A stretch of 64,000 bases of DNA from JALYNX01 sp963746905 (GTDB taxonomy: Bacteria; Actinomycetota; Acidimicrobiia; Spongiisociales; ZC4RG35). Of this stretch, positions 36,081 to 43,798 are shown one piece after another. The stretch is from positions 310,001 through 374,000 of the forward strand of contig CAVVCY010000002.1 in assembly GCA_963746905.1 (NCBI GenBank). Direction: 5' to 3'. The position numbers and the translations under genes are program-made. Within the stretch, counting starts at the first letter, position 1. Every line of letters starts with the position of its first letter. Under the pieces are notes generated by a model. The model ran no database searches and had not been told where the DNA came from. It saw nothing but the letters and a program-made list of their open reading frames with translations.

Positions 36081-36662
36081 ATGGCTGTCACCTCGACCAT
36101 GCTCGCCCTGGGCACAGAGGCGCCGGGCTTCTCGCTCCTGGACACCGTGTCCGGAAAGACGGTTTCGCTGGACGACTTCTCTGACTCACCGGCCCTGCTG
36201 GTGATGTTCATCTGCAATCACTGTCCCTATGTCAAGCACGTGCGCTCCGAGCTGGCGCGCTTCGGCCGCGACTACGAGGACAGCGGGCTGGCGATAGTCG
36301 CCATCAACTCAAACGACCCGGCTTCGCATCCCGAGGACTCGCCGGAAGCCATGAAAGAGGAAGCCGAGATCCAGGGCTACACCTTCCCATACCTGTTCGA
36401 CGAAGAGCAGACCACGGCGGCGGCCTACACCGCGATGTGCACCCCCGACTTCTTTCTCTTCGACCGCGACCGGCGCCTCGTCTACAGAGGCCAGTTCGAC
36501 AGCGCCCGGCCGGCAAACGAGATCCCGGTGACCGGTGGCGACCTCCGCGCCGCAGCGCAGGCAGTGCTGTCGGGCGAGCCGGTGAGCGAAATCCAACGGC
36601 CTTCCATGGGTTGCTCCATCAAATGGCGGAGTGGCAACACCCCCGCCTACTTCGTCAGCTGA
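36081..36662 (+). CDS. Thioredoxin-fold peroxiredoxin-like protein
   Basis: 193 residues. AhpC/TSA-type thioredoxin fold with the motif MFICNHCPYVKHVRSELARF (Cys-x-x-Cys, CNHC) in place of the classical CGPC, then NSNDPASHPEDSPEAM, TFPYLFDEEQTTAAAYTAMCTPDFFLFD and VYRGQFDSARP. This family of cytosolic redox proteins is widespread but poorly characterised; thiol-disulfide or peroxide reduction is likely. Start ATG 36081 is 16 bases after an AAGGA site, a rather long spacing; no better start is in frame. Followed by the cyclophilin gene. Confidence 0.85.
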   Translation: MAVTSTMLALGTEAPGFSLLDTVSGKTVSLDDFSDSPALLVMFICNHCPYVKHVRSELARFGRDYEDSGLAIVAINSNDPASHPEDSPEAMKEEAEIQGYTFPYLFDEEQTTAAAYTAMCTPDFFLFDRDRRLVYRGQFDSARPANEIPVTGGDLRAAAQAVLSGEPVSEIQRPSMGCSIKWRSGNTPAYFVS

Positions 36663-36700
36663 CCCAGGCCTCCAATCACCCCTCCAGAAAGCAGAGCATC

Positions 36701-37210
36701 ATGGCCAACCAGTACCCAGGCCCGCCCGACCTGTTGATCGATCTCGACAAGACCTATTCGGCGACGCTCGACACCAACCACGGTGTGATCGAAATCGAGT
36801 TCGACGCGGTGCGCTCTCCCATCGCGGTCAACAACTTCGTGTTCCTCAGCCGAGAGGGGTACTACGACGGGATCGTCTTCCATCGGGTGATCGAGAACTT
36901 CATGATCCAGGGCGGTGACCCGACAGGAACCGGCAGCGGAGGCCCTGGCTACAAGTTCCGCGACGAGCTCGAGGGTGAGGGCAATTACTCACGGGGAACG
37001 GTGGCGATGGCCAATGCCGGACCGAACACCAACGGCTCACAATTCTTCATTTGCCACAAGGACGCCGGGCTCCCTCATTCCTACACGATCTTCGGAAAGG
37101 TTACCTCCGGTTTGGAGGTGGTCGACTCGATTGCGGGCACCGAAACCGACCGCCGCGACCGTCCGACCGAGGACGCGATCATCAACTCGATCACGGTGAC
37201 AGAAATCTGA
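36701..37210 (+). CDS. Peptidyl-prolyl cis-trans isomerase (cyclophilin type)
   Basis: 169 residues, cytoplasmic (no signal). Cyclophilin landmarks: VNNFVFLSREGYYDGIVFHRVI (catalytic Arg), MIQGGDPTGTGSGGPGYKF, GTVAMANAGPNTNGSQFFI, and YTIFGKVTSGLEVVD. The usual active-site Trp position is replaced, as in many bacterial cyclophilins. Start ATG 36701 begins MANQYPGPPDLLIDLDKTY; an open frame extends further upstream into the previous gene but is not conserved. A short gap separates it from the thioredoxin-like gene on the same strand. Confidence 0.93.
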   Translation: MANQYPGPPDLLIDLDKTYSATLDTNHGVIEIEFDAVRSPIAVNNFVFLSREGYYDGIVFHRVIENFMIQGGDPTGTGSGGPGYKFRDELEGEGNYSRGTVAMANAGPNTNGSQFFICHKDAGLPHSYTIFGKVTSGLEVVDSIAGTETDRRDRPTEDAIINSITVTEI

Positions 37211-37357
37211 TCGCTCTGTTATCCTCCCGGCGCTGTTGCTGCCTCGGCGGCGACTCGTTCTGACTTCCCCGTTCGAATGACTGGGCTGAGGACAAGGGTC
37301 GTACCGGACATTGCGACGTAAGGGCCAAGAGGGCCACAGAGACAAGGACCAGTCAGC

Positions 37358-37615
37358 ATGAACATATACGTGGGAAACCTGCCGTTCAACGCAACGGCAC
37401 AGGACCTCGAAAACCTCTTCGGTGAGTATGGGACCGTCGAGTCCGCAGCCATCATCAATGACCGGGAAACCGGACGTTCGCGTGGCTTCGGATTCGTCGA
37501 GATGCCGAACGAGGAAGGCGCCAAGGCCATCTCAGAACTCGACGGGCACGACTACAACGGCCGCGCCCTGAAGGTCAACGAGGCCCGACCCCGCGAAGAG
37601 CGCCCCCGCCGGTAA
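37358..37615 (+). CDS. Small RRM-domain RNA-binding protein
   Basis: 85 residues: a single RNA-recognition motif with RNP2 (IYVGNLPF) at the N-terminus and RNP1 (RGFGFVEM) near residue 44, followed by a short Arg-rich tail (PREERPRR). This type occurs in cyanobacteria, and scattered in other bacteria, often as a cold-inducible RNA-binding protein. A leader of 147 bases (37211-37357) precedes it, unusually long for this window, with AAGGA 9 bases before the ATG. Post-transcriptional control through that leader is possible. The gene ends directly at the convergent znuC stop. Confidence 0.9.
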   Translation: MNIYVGNLPFNATAQDLENLFGEYGTVESAAIINDRETGRSRGFGFVEMPNEEGAKAISELDGHDYNGRALKVNEARPREERPRR

Positions 37616-38413
37616 CTAACCCGATCGTTCCCGATGCACATGCCGGCCGGGCACCGGCCGGTGCGCCGGGTCATCGATGAACATCTTCGTGTCTTCGACG
37701 TGAAGCAGATTCGGCCCGTAGGCCGCGGTTAGGTTCTCCACGCTCAGCACCTCGTCCGGGGCCCCCCAAGCCGTCACTCGGCCCGACAGCAAGAGCACGT
37801 GGTTGGCGACCTGGGCTTCTGCCAGGTCGTGGGTGGTCATGATGATCGTGCAACCACGCTTGGTCTCGTCGTGAATGACGTCGTCGATCGCCTGGGCCGA
37901 GGTGAGATCGAGCCCGGTGAGGGGCTCGTCGAGGAGCAACATGTCGTGCTCTTGCGCCAGCCCCTGGGCCACGAACACCCGCTGTCGCTGGCCTCCAGAC
38001 AGATCGCCCAGATGCTTGTCCTCCAAGTCGATGATTCCCATCCGACCCATGGCCTCATCCACCGCCGACATGTCTTCACGCCGAAGCCGACGCCTCCCAC
38101 TCGCCGTCGAGTAGCGGCCCATGGTGACGACCTCGCGAACCGTTATGGGCAATACATCGTTGACCTTGGTGGTCTGCAGGACATATGCAATCGAACGGGC
38201 GCGGTCCCGGCCGTCCAACACTTCGATTGAGCCCGAGAACGGCTCGATTAGCCCAGCTATCGCGTTCAACAGCGTCGACTTTCCCGAGCCGTTGGGTCCT
38301 ATGAGCGCGGTGATCCCACCGGTCGGGATCTGAAAGCTCGAATTGTCCAGGGCGATCTTCGGCCCGTAGGCAAGGACCAGATCGGTGGCAGTGACAGCTG
38401 GCTTCACGCGCAC
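37616..38413 (-). CDS. znuC: Metal (zinc/manganese-type) ABC transporter ATP-binding protein
   Basis: 265 residues. Walker A GPNGSGKST, Q-loop (YVLQTTK), signature LSGGQRQRV, Walker B MLLLDEPLTGLD and H-loop TTHD. The sequence is typical of the ABC component of zinc/manganese uptake systems. It overlaps the end of the Fur-family gene by 10 bases, so the two are co-transcribed. The binding protein and permease are on the other strand, across the divergent promoter. The metal is inferred from the Zur-like box and neighbours. Confidence 0.88.
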   Translation of the reverse strand: MRVKPAVTATDLVLAYGPKIALDNSSFQIPTGGITALIGPNGSGKSTLLNAIAGLIEPFSGSIEVLDGRDRARSIAYVLQTTKVNDVLPITVREVVTMGRYSTASGRRRLRREDMSAVDEAMGRMGIIDLEDKHLGDLSGGQRQRVFVAQGLAQEHDMLLLDEPLTGLDLTSAQAIDDVIHDETKRGCTIIMTTHDLAEAQVANHVLLLSGRVTAWGAPDEVLSVENLTAAYGPNLLHVEDTKMFIDDPAHRPVPGRHVHRERSG

Positions 38414-38841
38414 CGCGAGCAGCGCCCATGGATTTCGAGGGTGTGCCCGCTGGCAGAGAAGGAGAGCTCGTTGGTCACGGTCCCGACCAACCGTTCGAGA
38501 CGGGACTCGATCTCCTTCGACAACTCAAAGTCCTCGACAGTTCCACAGCTCACGCAGACGAGGTGATGGTGGTGCCCGGACAGCCACTCGGCGAGCTCGT
38601 ATCGGGTTAGCCCTTTGAGGCTGTTGTGTGGCTCGAGGACCCCTGCCTCGTCGAGAACGCTGAGGCTCCGATACAGCGAGGACAACGGCACATCGCGATC
38701 CATGTCGTCGTGGAGCTCGGAAGCCGATCGCGGCCCATCGGCTCGAGACAGCGCGTCGACGACGGCGCGGCGAGCCCGTGTGTAACGGACGCCTGCCGCC
38801 CCGAGCCGGGCTTCGATGTCGCGGTCGATGGTGCTTGTCAT
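38404..38841 (-). CDS. zur: Fur-family regulator, probably Zur
   Basis: 145 residues. The N-terminal winged helix (GVRYTRARRAVVDALSRADGPRSASELH, PLSSLYRSLSVLDEAGVLE) is followed by the metal-sensing domain (ELAEWLSGHHHHLVCVSCGTVEDFEL) and the second zinc pair in HGRCSRC. The start is ATG 38841; a TTG 15 bases upstream is also in frame. Its promoter faces the znuA promoter, and the only Fur/Zur box visible lies between them. The regulator thus probably controls its own operon (zur-znuC) and znuA-znuB in response to zinc. Fur (iron) or Mur (manganese) cannot be fully excluded. Confidence 0.85.
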   Translation of the reverse strand: MTSTIDRDIEARLGAAGVRYTRARRAVVDALSRADGPRSASELHDDMDRDVPLSSLYRSLSVLDEAGVLEPHNSLKGLTRYELAEWLSGHHHHLVCVSCGTVEDFELSKEIESRLERLVGTVTNELSFSASGHTLEIHGRCSRCA

Positions 38842-38874
38842 CGGATTGGAGCTCAATCATAACCTCTGGTAGCT

Positions 38875-38889
38875 TGATAATGATTCTCA
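38875..38889. promoter_or_regulatory. Zur/Fur-type operator between zur and znuA
   Basis: TGATAAT-G-ATTCTCA is a 7-1-7 inverted repeat with a single mismatch, matching the actinobacterial Zur pattern (TGAAAATGATTTTCA-like). It lies 34 bases before the zur ATG and 24 bases before the znuA ATG, so one dimer pair could repress both transcripts. Confidence 0.75.
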
Positions 38890-38912
38890 GTTTCGGGTCA
38901 GGAGATCGAGTC

Positions 38913-39820
38913 ATGAAGCTGCCGCGTCGAACCTTTCTGGCTCTGCTTTGCCTGATCGCGGCAGGGTGCACCGCTACGTCCGACGCGCCGTCCACAACTC
39001 CTCATGTGGTGGCCACCACCACAATCCTCGGGGACATGGCCTCGGCCATTGTCGGAGATCAAGCAATCGTTGAGACGTTGATGCCACCCGGTGCCGACCC
39101 TCATGATTTCCAGCCTTCGTCGCAACAAGTCGCGTTGATCAACAGCGCGGACCTGGTGATTGCCAACGGGCTCGGCCTCGAAGAAGGCCTTGCCGACGTC
39201 CTCGACGGTGCCAAAGATGACGGAGTCAATGTCCTCGAGATCGGCCCATTGGTCGACCCGATTCCGTTTGCCGAAGGTGGGCCGGAGGAGCTCGGGGACG
39301 ATCCCCATTTCTGGAACGATCCGATCCGGGCCGCCGCCGGAGCCGAACAGATCGCCGACGCCCTGTCGGACGTCGACCCTTCTGTCGATTGGTCGGGCCC
39401 GGCCTCCGACTTCGCCAACGAGTTGCGGGATCTGGCCAATGAGATCGAGGCCATGCTTGGCGGGATCCCGGATGCCGAGCGCAAGCTGGTGACGAATCAC
39501 GACGCTCTCGGCTATTTCGCCGATCGCTACGGGTTCGAGATAGTCGGCGTCGTGATTCCGGGCGGGTCGACTCTTGCCGAACCGAGCTCAGCGGAGCTCG
39601 CTGACCTGGTCCAGGTCATGGAACTGGAGAATGTCCGGGTGATCTTCGCTGAGACCATTGCGCCAGCCGTTCTCGCCGACGCGGTGGCCGCCGAGATCGG
39701 AGAAGATGTAGAGGTGGTCGAGCTATACACCGACTCTCTGGGCCCCCCGGCTCGGGTGCCGAGACCCTGATCGACATGCTTCGCCTCGACGCCGAGCGGA
39801 TCGCGGAAGCCCTGAGTTGA
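38913..39820 (+). CDS. znuA: Metal ABC transporter substrate-binding lipoprotein (one frameshift at the 3' end)
   Basis: Lipoprotein that captures zinc or manganese outside the membrane. Signal and lipobox: MKLPRRTFLALLCLIAAGC (Cys19). Metal ligands of the ZnuA/TroA family: His in GADPHDFQPSSQQ, DDPHFWNDP, TNHDALGYFADRYGFE. The Glu-Asp line in FAETIAPAVLADAVAAEI and the Asp in ELYTDSLG follow. The frame leaves the family sequence at a run of six C (39743-39748); one more C gives LGPPGSGAETLIDMLRLDAE and a stop at 39820. A homopolymer deletion is therefore likely. The His-rich loop of many ZnuA proteins is missing. Start ATG 38913 follows AGGAGAT. Confidence 0.9.
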
Positions 39821-39836
39821 CCCTCATCCCACTACC

Positions 39837-40688
39837 TTGCGGCCGGCCGTGGACTGGCTGACCGAGCCGTTCGCACTTGCTTTCCAGCAGCGCGCCCTGA
39901 TCGGCGGATCGCTTGCTGCGCTGGCCCTGGCCGTGGTCGGCACATGGGTCGTGATCCGGGGAATGACCTTTCTTGGCGACGCCCTGGTCCACGGTGTCAT
40001 CCCTGGGATTGCCTTAGCGATCCTGCTCGACTTCAACGTCCTCTTGGGGGCGGCCGTGGCGGCGACGGTGATGATCGCCGGCATCAACCTGGTGCATCGC
40101 CAGACCAGCTTCTCCGAGGACACCGGCATCGGCCTCCTCTTCGTGGGGATGCTCGGGCTCGGCGTGATCCTCATCTCGCGCAGCGACTCCTACACCGGCA
40201 GTCTGACCGGAATCCTGTTTGGGGACGCCCTTGGAGTCACCGGTGACGACTTGATCGTCCTCGGCGTCGTGGCCGGGGTCGTGCTGTTGGTGTCGACCTT
40301 GCTCTACCGAAACTTTCTGGTCCTGTCCTTCAACGAGCACAAGGCGAAGCTGCTCGGCCTCAACCCGCGGCTGGCGCATCTGGCACTGCTCGGGCTGACG
40401 ACGCTGTCGATTGTGGGGTCGTTTCAGACCGTGGGGACTCTTTTGGTGTTCGGGCTTCTGGTGGGGCCCGCAGCGACCGCAGCTCTCCTTGTCAAGAGGG
40501 TGCCGGCGATGATGATCACCGCTGCGGCCATCGGCATCCTGTCGGTGGCCCTAGGCCTGATCGTCAGCTATTACGCCGACACCTCGGGCTCGGCCACGAT
40601 CTCCGTGGTTCCGATCGTGCTCTTCTTCATCGTTCTCACGATCAGATCGCTCACCCGGAGAGCACCCGCCTTGGCCAGCCACGGCTAG
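39837..40688 (+). CDS. znuB: Metal ABC transporter permease
   Basis: 283 residues, about eight membrane helices, ABC-3 family: GTWVVIRGMTFLGDALVHGVIPGIA, DTGIGLLFVGMLGLGVILISRS, LTGILFGDALGVTGDD and VGTLLVFGLLVGPAATAALLV. Start is TTG at 39837; a GTG at 39849 is also possible, and neither has a good ribosome site, though both follow znuA closely. It completes the zinc-type transporter with ZnuA and, from the other strand, ZnuC. Its stop overlaps the PEBP stop (convergent, 4 bases). Confidence 0.88.
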   Translation: MRPAVDWLTEPFALAFQQRALIGGSLAALALAVVGTWVVIRGMTFLGDALVHGVIPGIALAILLDFNVLLGAAVAATVMIAGINLVHRQTSFSEDTGIGLLFVGMLGLGVILISRSDSYTGSLTGILFGDALGVTGDDLIVLGVVAGVVLLVSTLLYRNFLVLSFNEHKAKLLGLNPRLAHLALLGLTTLSIVGSFQTVGTLLVFGLLVGPAATAALLVKRVPAMMITAAAIGILSVALGLIVSYYADTSGSATISVVPIVLFFIVLTIRSLTRRAPALASHG

Positions 40689-41314
40689 CCGCGGAGACGC
40701 GGGTTCTGGGTGTAGGTGCCGGTGACAGAGGCCTCGGCAAGCACGTGACCGGCGATCGCATCACGGACTTCTTGACCGGTGAACTCACCCGTCACAGGCA
40801 CCTCGTCGATGTCGAGGGCATAGAGGGTGAAGACGTAGTGGTGCGGGATCGAGTCGTTCCAGGGCGGGGCCGGCCCGTCATATCCGAGGTAGTTCCCCGT
40901 CATCTCGGGGTCGCCTGCAAACCAACCCGTGTAGTCGTTGAGACCCTGCCTACACCCACCCGGGCCGAAGGCGACGTTCTTGCCGTGTGGCATCACTCCG
41001 ACACAGAACTGACCCTCGCCAATCGAGCGCAGCTCCGAGGGCAGCTCCACGGTCACCCAATGGAAGAAGTCGACCCGGGGCAGATCCGCCGGTACCTCGC
41101 GCCCTTCTTGATTCACATCATCGCCACGGGAGGGGCAATCGGGGTCGTGACAGATGAGGGCGAAGGATCTCGTCCCCTCCGGCACTTCATCCCAGCTCAA
41201 CTCGGGATTGACATTCCCGGAGAAAGTGACGTGGTTCTCCGGATCGGGAGTCGCAAGCGCATACCGATCGGGGATCGGGCCGCCGTTGCGAAAACTGGCT
41301 GTTGTCAGCTTCAT
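40685..41314 (-). CDS. Phosphatidylethanolamine-binding-like protein (YbhB/YbcL family)
   Basis: 209 residues. Family landmarks: NVNPELSWDEVPEGTRSFALICHDPD, VDFFHWVTVELP, and PPWNDSIPHHYVFTLYALD. Bacterial members are small cytosolic or periplasmic proteins of unclear role, some affecting kinase inhibition or stress. No signal peptide is present. Start ATG 41314 follows GGAGG by 5 bases; an open frame extends upstream through the terminator hairpin at 41426 and is not conserved. Confidence 0.88.
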   Translation of the reverse strand: MKLTTASFRNGGPIPDRYALATPDPENHVTFSGNVNPELSWDEVPEGTRSFALICHDPDCPSRGDDVNQEGREVPADLPRVDFFHWVTVELPSELRSIGEGQFCVGVMPHGKNVAFGPGGCRQGLNDYTGWFAGDPEMTGNYLGYDGPAPPWNDSIPHHYVFTLYALDIDEVPVTGEFTGQEVRDAIAGHVLAEASVTGTYTQNPRLRG

Positions 41315-41425
41315 CTCACCTCCGCAATCGACCCTACTCAATCGCTGAGGCTGACCTAGTACCCCTGAACGCAGCCGGCCTGGTGCAACACGCTCAGGTG
41401 CGCGGCGCTCTCGGTGAGTCCGACA

Positions 41426-41456
41426 AAGACTCCCGGACCAAAGGTCCGGGAGTCTT
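41426..41456 (-). terminator. Strong hairpin terminator after the YW-motif gene
   Basis: A perfect 14-bp stem (41426-41439 with 41443-41456) closed by a 3-base loop: AAGACTCCCGGACC, AAA, GGTCCGGGAGTCTT. On the minus strand it follows the stop at 41494, with a short TTT tail inside the stem end. It isolates the gene at 41494-41973 from the PEBP gene. The rest of 41315-41493 shows no gene. Confidence 0.8.
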
Positions 41457-41493
41457 GTCACCGGTCGACATGGGCCATCGCCAGTCGATTTGG

Positions 41494-41973
41494 TTATCGA
41501 GGTCCCTGGGTCCGACTATCGCCAAGACCATTGCTTCCGACGTTCGATTCGGGAGCCGTAGCGGGCGGCAGGTAGCCGTCCTGCACCCCCTGGAGCCTCA
41601 TCCAATAGCTAGAAGCGTTGGAGGCATCGGCGGGAGGTAGAAAGCCGTCCTGCACGAGCTCCAATCTCCTCCAATATGCGGCGGAGTCCCCAGCTTCACT
41701 GACGACGTGCATACTGGGCGTGATTGCTTTCGCCGGCTGAGTCTTGGCGTCCTGGAAGATCGCGACAGCTAACGCTCCTAGTAATGCTGCCAATCCGAGC
41801 AGGACCAGAAAGTTCTGCTTCCGGTTCGGTCGATGAATCGTAATGGTCATTCTTCTTGTCCTTTTGGTCTCGAGACCATCTCGTGGCGACAGCGTCTCCT
41901 GTCTGATGAATTGCTCGACCATTTCGGCCAAAACAGATGGCGCTTGGGTCGTTTCGAGGTGACGTTGGTACAC
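41494..41973 (-). CDS. Small membrane-anchored protein with a duplicated YW-x-RL motif
   Basis: 159 residues from a GTG at 41973, supported by a near-ideal GAAAGGAGG ribosome site (41981-41986 core) 7 bases upstream. A cytoplasmic part (about 1-54, basic near RRMTITIHRPNRKQ) precedes one membrane helix (FLVLLGLAALLGALAVAIF). Outside are two copies of a 16-residue motif, YWRRLELVQDGFLPPA (100-115) and YWMRLQGVQDGYLPPA (123-138), joined by DASNASS, before a polar tail. No family recognised. An in-frame ATG at residue 42 could give a shorter form. It lies downstream of a LuxR-regulator remnant on the same strand and has its own strong terminator. Confidence 0.7.
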   Translation of the reverse strand: MYQRHLETTQAPSVLAEMVEQFIRQETLSPRDGLETKRTRRMTITIHRPNRKQNFLVLLGLAALLGALAVAIFQDAKTQPAKAITPSMHVVSEAGDSAAYWRRLELVQDGFLPPADASNASSYWMRLQGVQDGYLPPATAPESNVGSNGLGDSRTQGPR

Positions 41974-42053
41974 AAGGAGCCTCCTTTCGTCGTGTGTCTC
42001 ACCTCACGACGAACGTAAGGCTGGGTCGCCCGAAGGTCATCGGGAGACTCTCC

Positions 42054-42835
42054 CTATGTTGGGGTGATCCCCTCCCCATCTTGTGGGGACAAGCCAAGGG
42101 CGGCTGCTGCACCGACCGCCTCACGCCTATTACGGACAGACAACTTGCTCAAGATGGCCGACACGTGGTGGTCGACAGTCTTGGAAGAAACCACAAGACG
42201 GCTGGCGATCTCTGAATTGCTGAGATGCTCACAAAGTAGGGCCAGGACCTCGAGTTCGCGGATTGTGAGCCCCGCCGGGCTGGCTTGGGTGGTGGCGCGA
42301 GGACCCCGTGGCAGTGTCCGGACACCCAGTTCGCGCCGTGGTTCAAGATGAACTGAGCCTGTTCTAGCGCCTTCACCCACCGGCCTTCTAGGAACGTCGT
42401 GAATGACTGCTCAGCAAGCAAACCGTAAAGGGCAAGTGTCAGGTCAGCGGCCGCGGCGATCGCGATTCCTTGCTCGACGTAGGCAGCAGCAAGTCGAGGC
42501 AAGAAGGCAAGGTTGAGATGGTTTGCCAGGTTGAAGCAGGCTCGAGCGGCGTCCTCATCGAGTCCAGCAGCGAGGCACCGGGCCAGGTTCTGGCGGAGCA
42601 TGTCGGGCCCGCGGGCATCCCCGAGGGTGGACATCGCCGTAGCCAGCGTGTCGTGGGCATGGATCGCAATTTCCACCTCTGCGAGCCGATCCGCCATTTC
42701 CATAGCCTGCCGCCCCACATCGACGGCGTCATCGAGTTCATCGAGCATCATGTGCTGGCGCGCCAAGGTGGCCAGTGCGCGAGCCAGGTCAGCCGACTCC
42801 CCCTGAGGTGTCAGTAGGGCGATGGCTTCGACCAC
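42054..42835 (-). pseudogene. Remnant of a LuxR-family (AAA/TPR type) transcriptional regulator
   Basis: One frame, open from within the upstream LLM gene and with a GTG at 42835, encodes about 160 residues of TPR-like helical repeats (LARALATLARQHMMLDELDDAVDVGRQAMEMA, ARACFNLANHLNLAFLP). Another frame encodes a complete LuxR helix-turn-helix (GLTIRELEVLALLCEHLSNSEIASRL, SSKTVDHHVSAILSKLSVRNR) to the stop at 42054. The change of frame is near 42300-42360. The usual N-terminal AAA/ATP-binding half (several hundred residues) is absent, and part of the middle seems to be missing. The 5' end abuts the LLM gene. This looks like genuine decay and truncation, not only a sequencing slip. Confidence 0.7.
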
Positions 42836-43740
42836 AGCCTGATGAGGCGGATCACCTCGCCCATCTCCTCGACGCTCGCCGAGTCGATCGGGTCGAGCAC
42901 GAGCTGGACATGGCTGATCCCGGCGGCGGCGTAATCCCTCAACAGTTGGGCTAGATACTCCCGGCTTCCGATGTGGGGGACGTCGTCGGGGAGCACTCCC
43001 CGCCCGGTGATCCGCCCGGTGCCCCCAGGAAGCTGGATATACACACTGACTGTCTTCTCGACCTCACCGGGATCACGCCCGGCGAGGGCAGCCGCGTCGT
43101 CGATCTCCTCGAGCAGGGGGGCCAGTCGGCTCAGCTCGTTGCCAAACGAGGCATGCCACGAATTCCACATCGACACGTAGGGCAGGGTGATGCCCAGCAT
43201 CCGGGGCCCGTTTGACCCGACCAGCAGCGGGATGCCCGGTCTCGCCTTGGGTGCGAGCTCGGCACCGCGCACTGTGTAATAGGTGCCCTCGAAATCGATG
43301 TGCCCTTCGCTGAGCAGGGTGCGAATGATGGTGAAGGCCTCCTCGAACCGATCGATGCGGTGATCGAAGGGAAAGCCAAAACCGTCGTACTCGGTCTGGT
43401 TCCATCCCGCCCCGAGACCGAGAATCAGGCGCCCGCCGGAGATCTCATCGACGGTGGCCGCCTTCTTGGCCAGCATTGCCGGGGCATGAAAGGAGGTGCA
43501 GGCGACGAGCGGGCCAAGGCTCACCGTCTCTGTGGCCTCGCCCAGGGCCGCCAGCATGGCCCAGGTCTCAAGGGGCCCCCGCACCCCAAAGGCCTCATCC
43601 CGGTAGAGGAGATGGTCGCCGAACCAGATCGAGTCGAAGCCGACAGCCTCCGCAGTGCGCGCCACGTCTCGGATCTCGATCCAACCTGCATCCCGCTCGA
43701 CCTCCGGGAGTTGGACCCCGACTTTGAGTGTCTCTGGCAT
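42811..43740 (-). CDS. LLM-class F420-dependent-type oxidoreductase
   Basis: 309 residues, luciferase-like TIM barrel: VGVQLPEVERDAGWIEIRDVARTAEAVGFDSIWFGDHLLY, TVDEISGGRLILGLGAGWNQTEYDGFGFP, and PLLVGSNGPRMLGITLPYVSMWN. Proteins of this type in actinomycetes usually use F420 as hydride carrier, in line with cofG-cofH at 60-63 kb. Substrate unknown. The 3' end overlaps the 5' end of the LuxR remnant. Divergent from glpD with a gap of only 58 bases. Confidence 0.88.
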   Translation of the reverse strand: MPETLKVGVQLPEVERDAGWIEIRDVARTAEAVGFDSIWFGDHLLYRDEAFGVRGPLETWAMLAALGEATETVSLGPLVACTSFHAPAMLAKKAATVDEISGGRLILGLGAGWNQTEYDGFGFPFDHRIDRFEEAFTIIRTLLSEGHIDFEGTYYTVRGAELAPKARPGIPLLVGSNGPRMLGITLPYVSMWNSWHASFGNELSRLAPLLEEIDDAAALAGRDPGEVEKTVSVYIQLPGGTGRITGRGVLPDDVPHIGSREYLAQLLRDYAAAGISHVQLVLDPIDSASVEEMGEVIRLIRLWSKPSPY

Positions 43741-43798
43741 GGCGGCATCGTACGGTGCGCTTCGCTATCGAAGTGAGCGGGCTAAACCTGAGGTAGTC

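Noticed and set aside
41340..42835. A prophage or integrated element in the poorly conserved patch.
   Set aside because: No integrase, attachment-site repeat, or phage gene is visible; only a regulator remnant and a small membrane protein are present.
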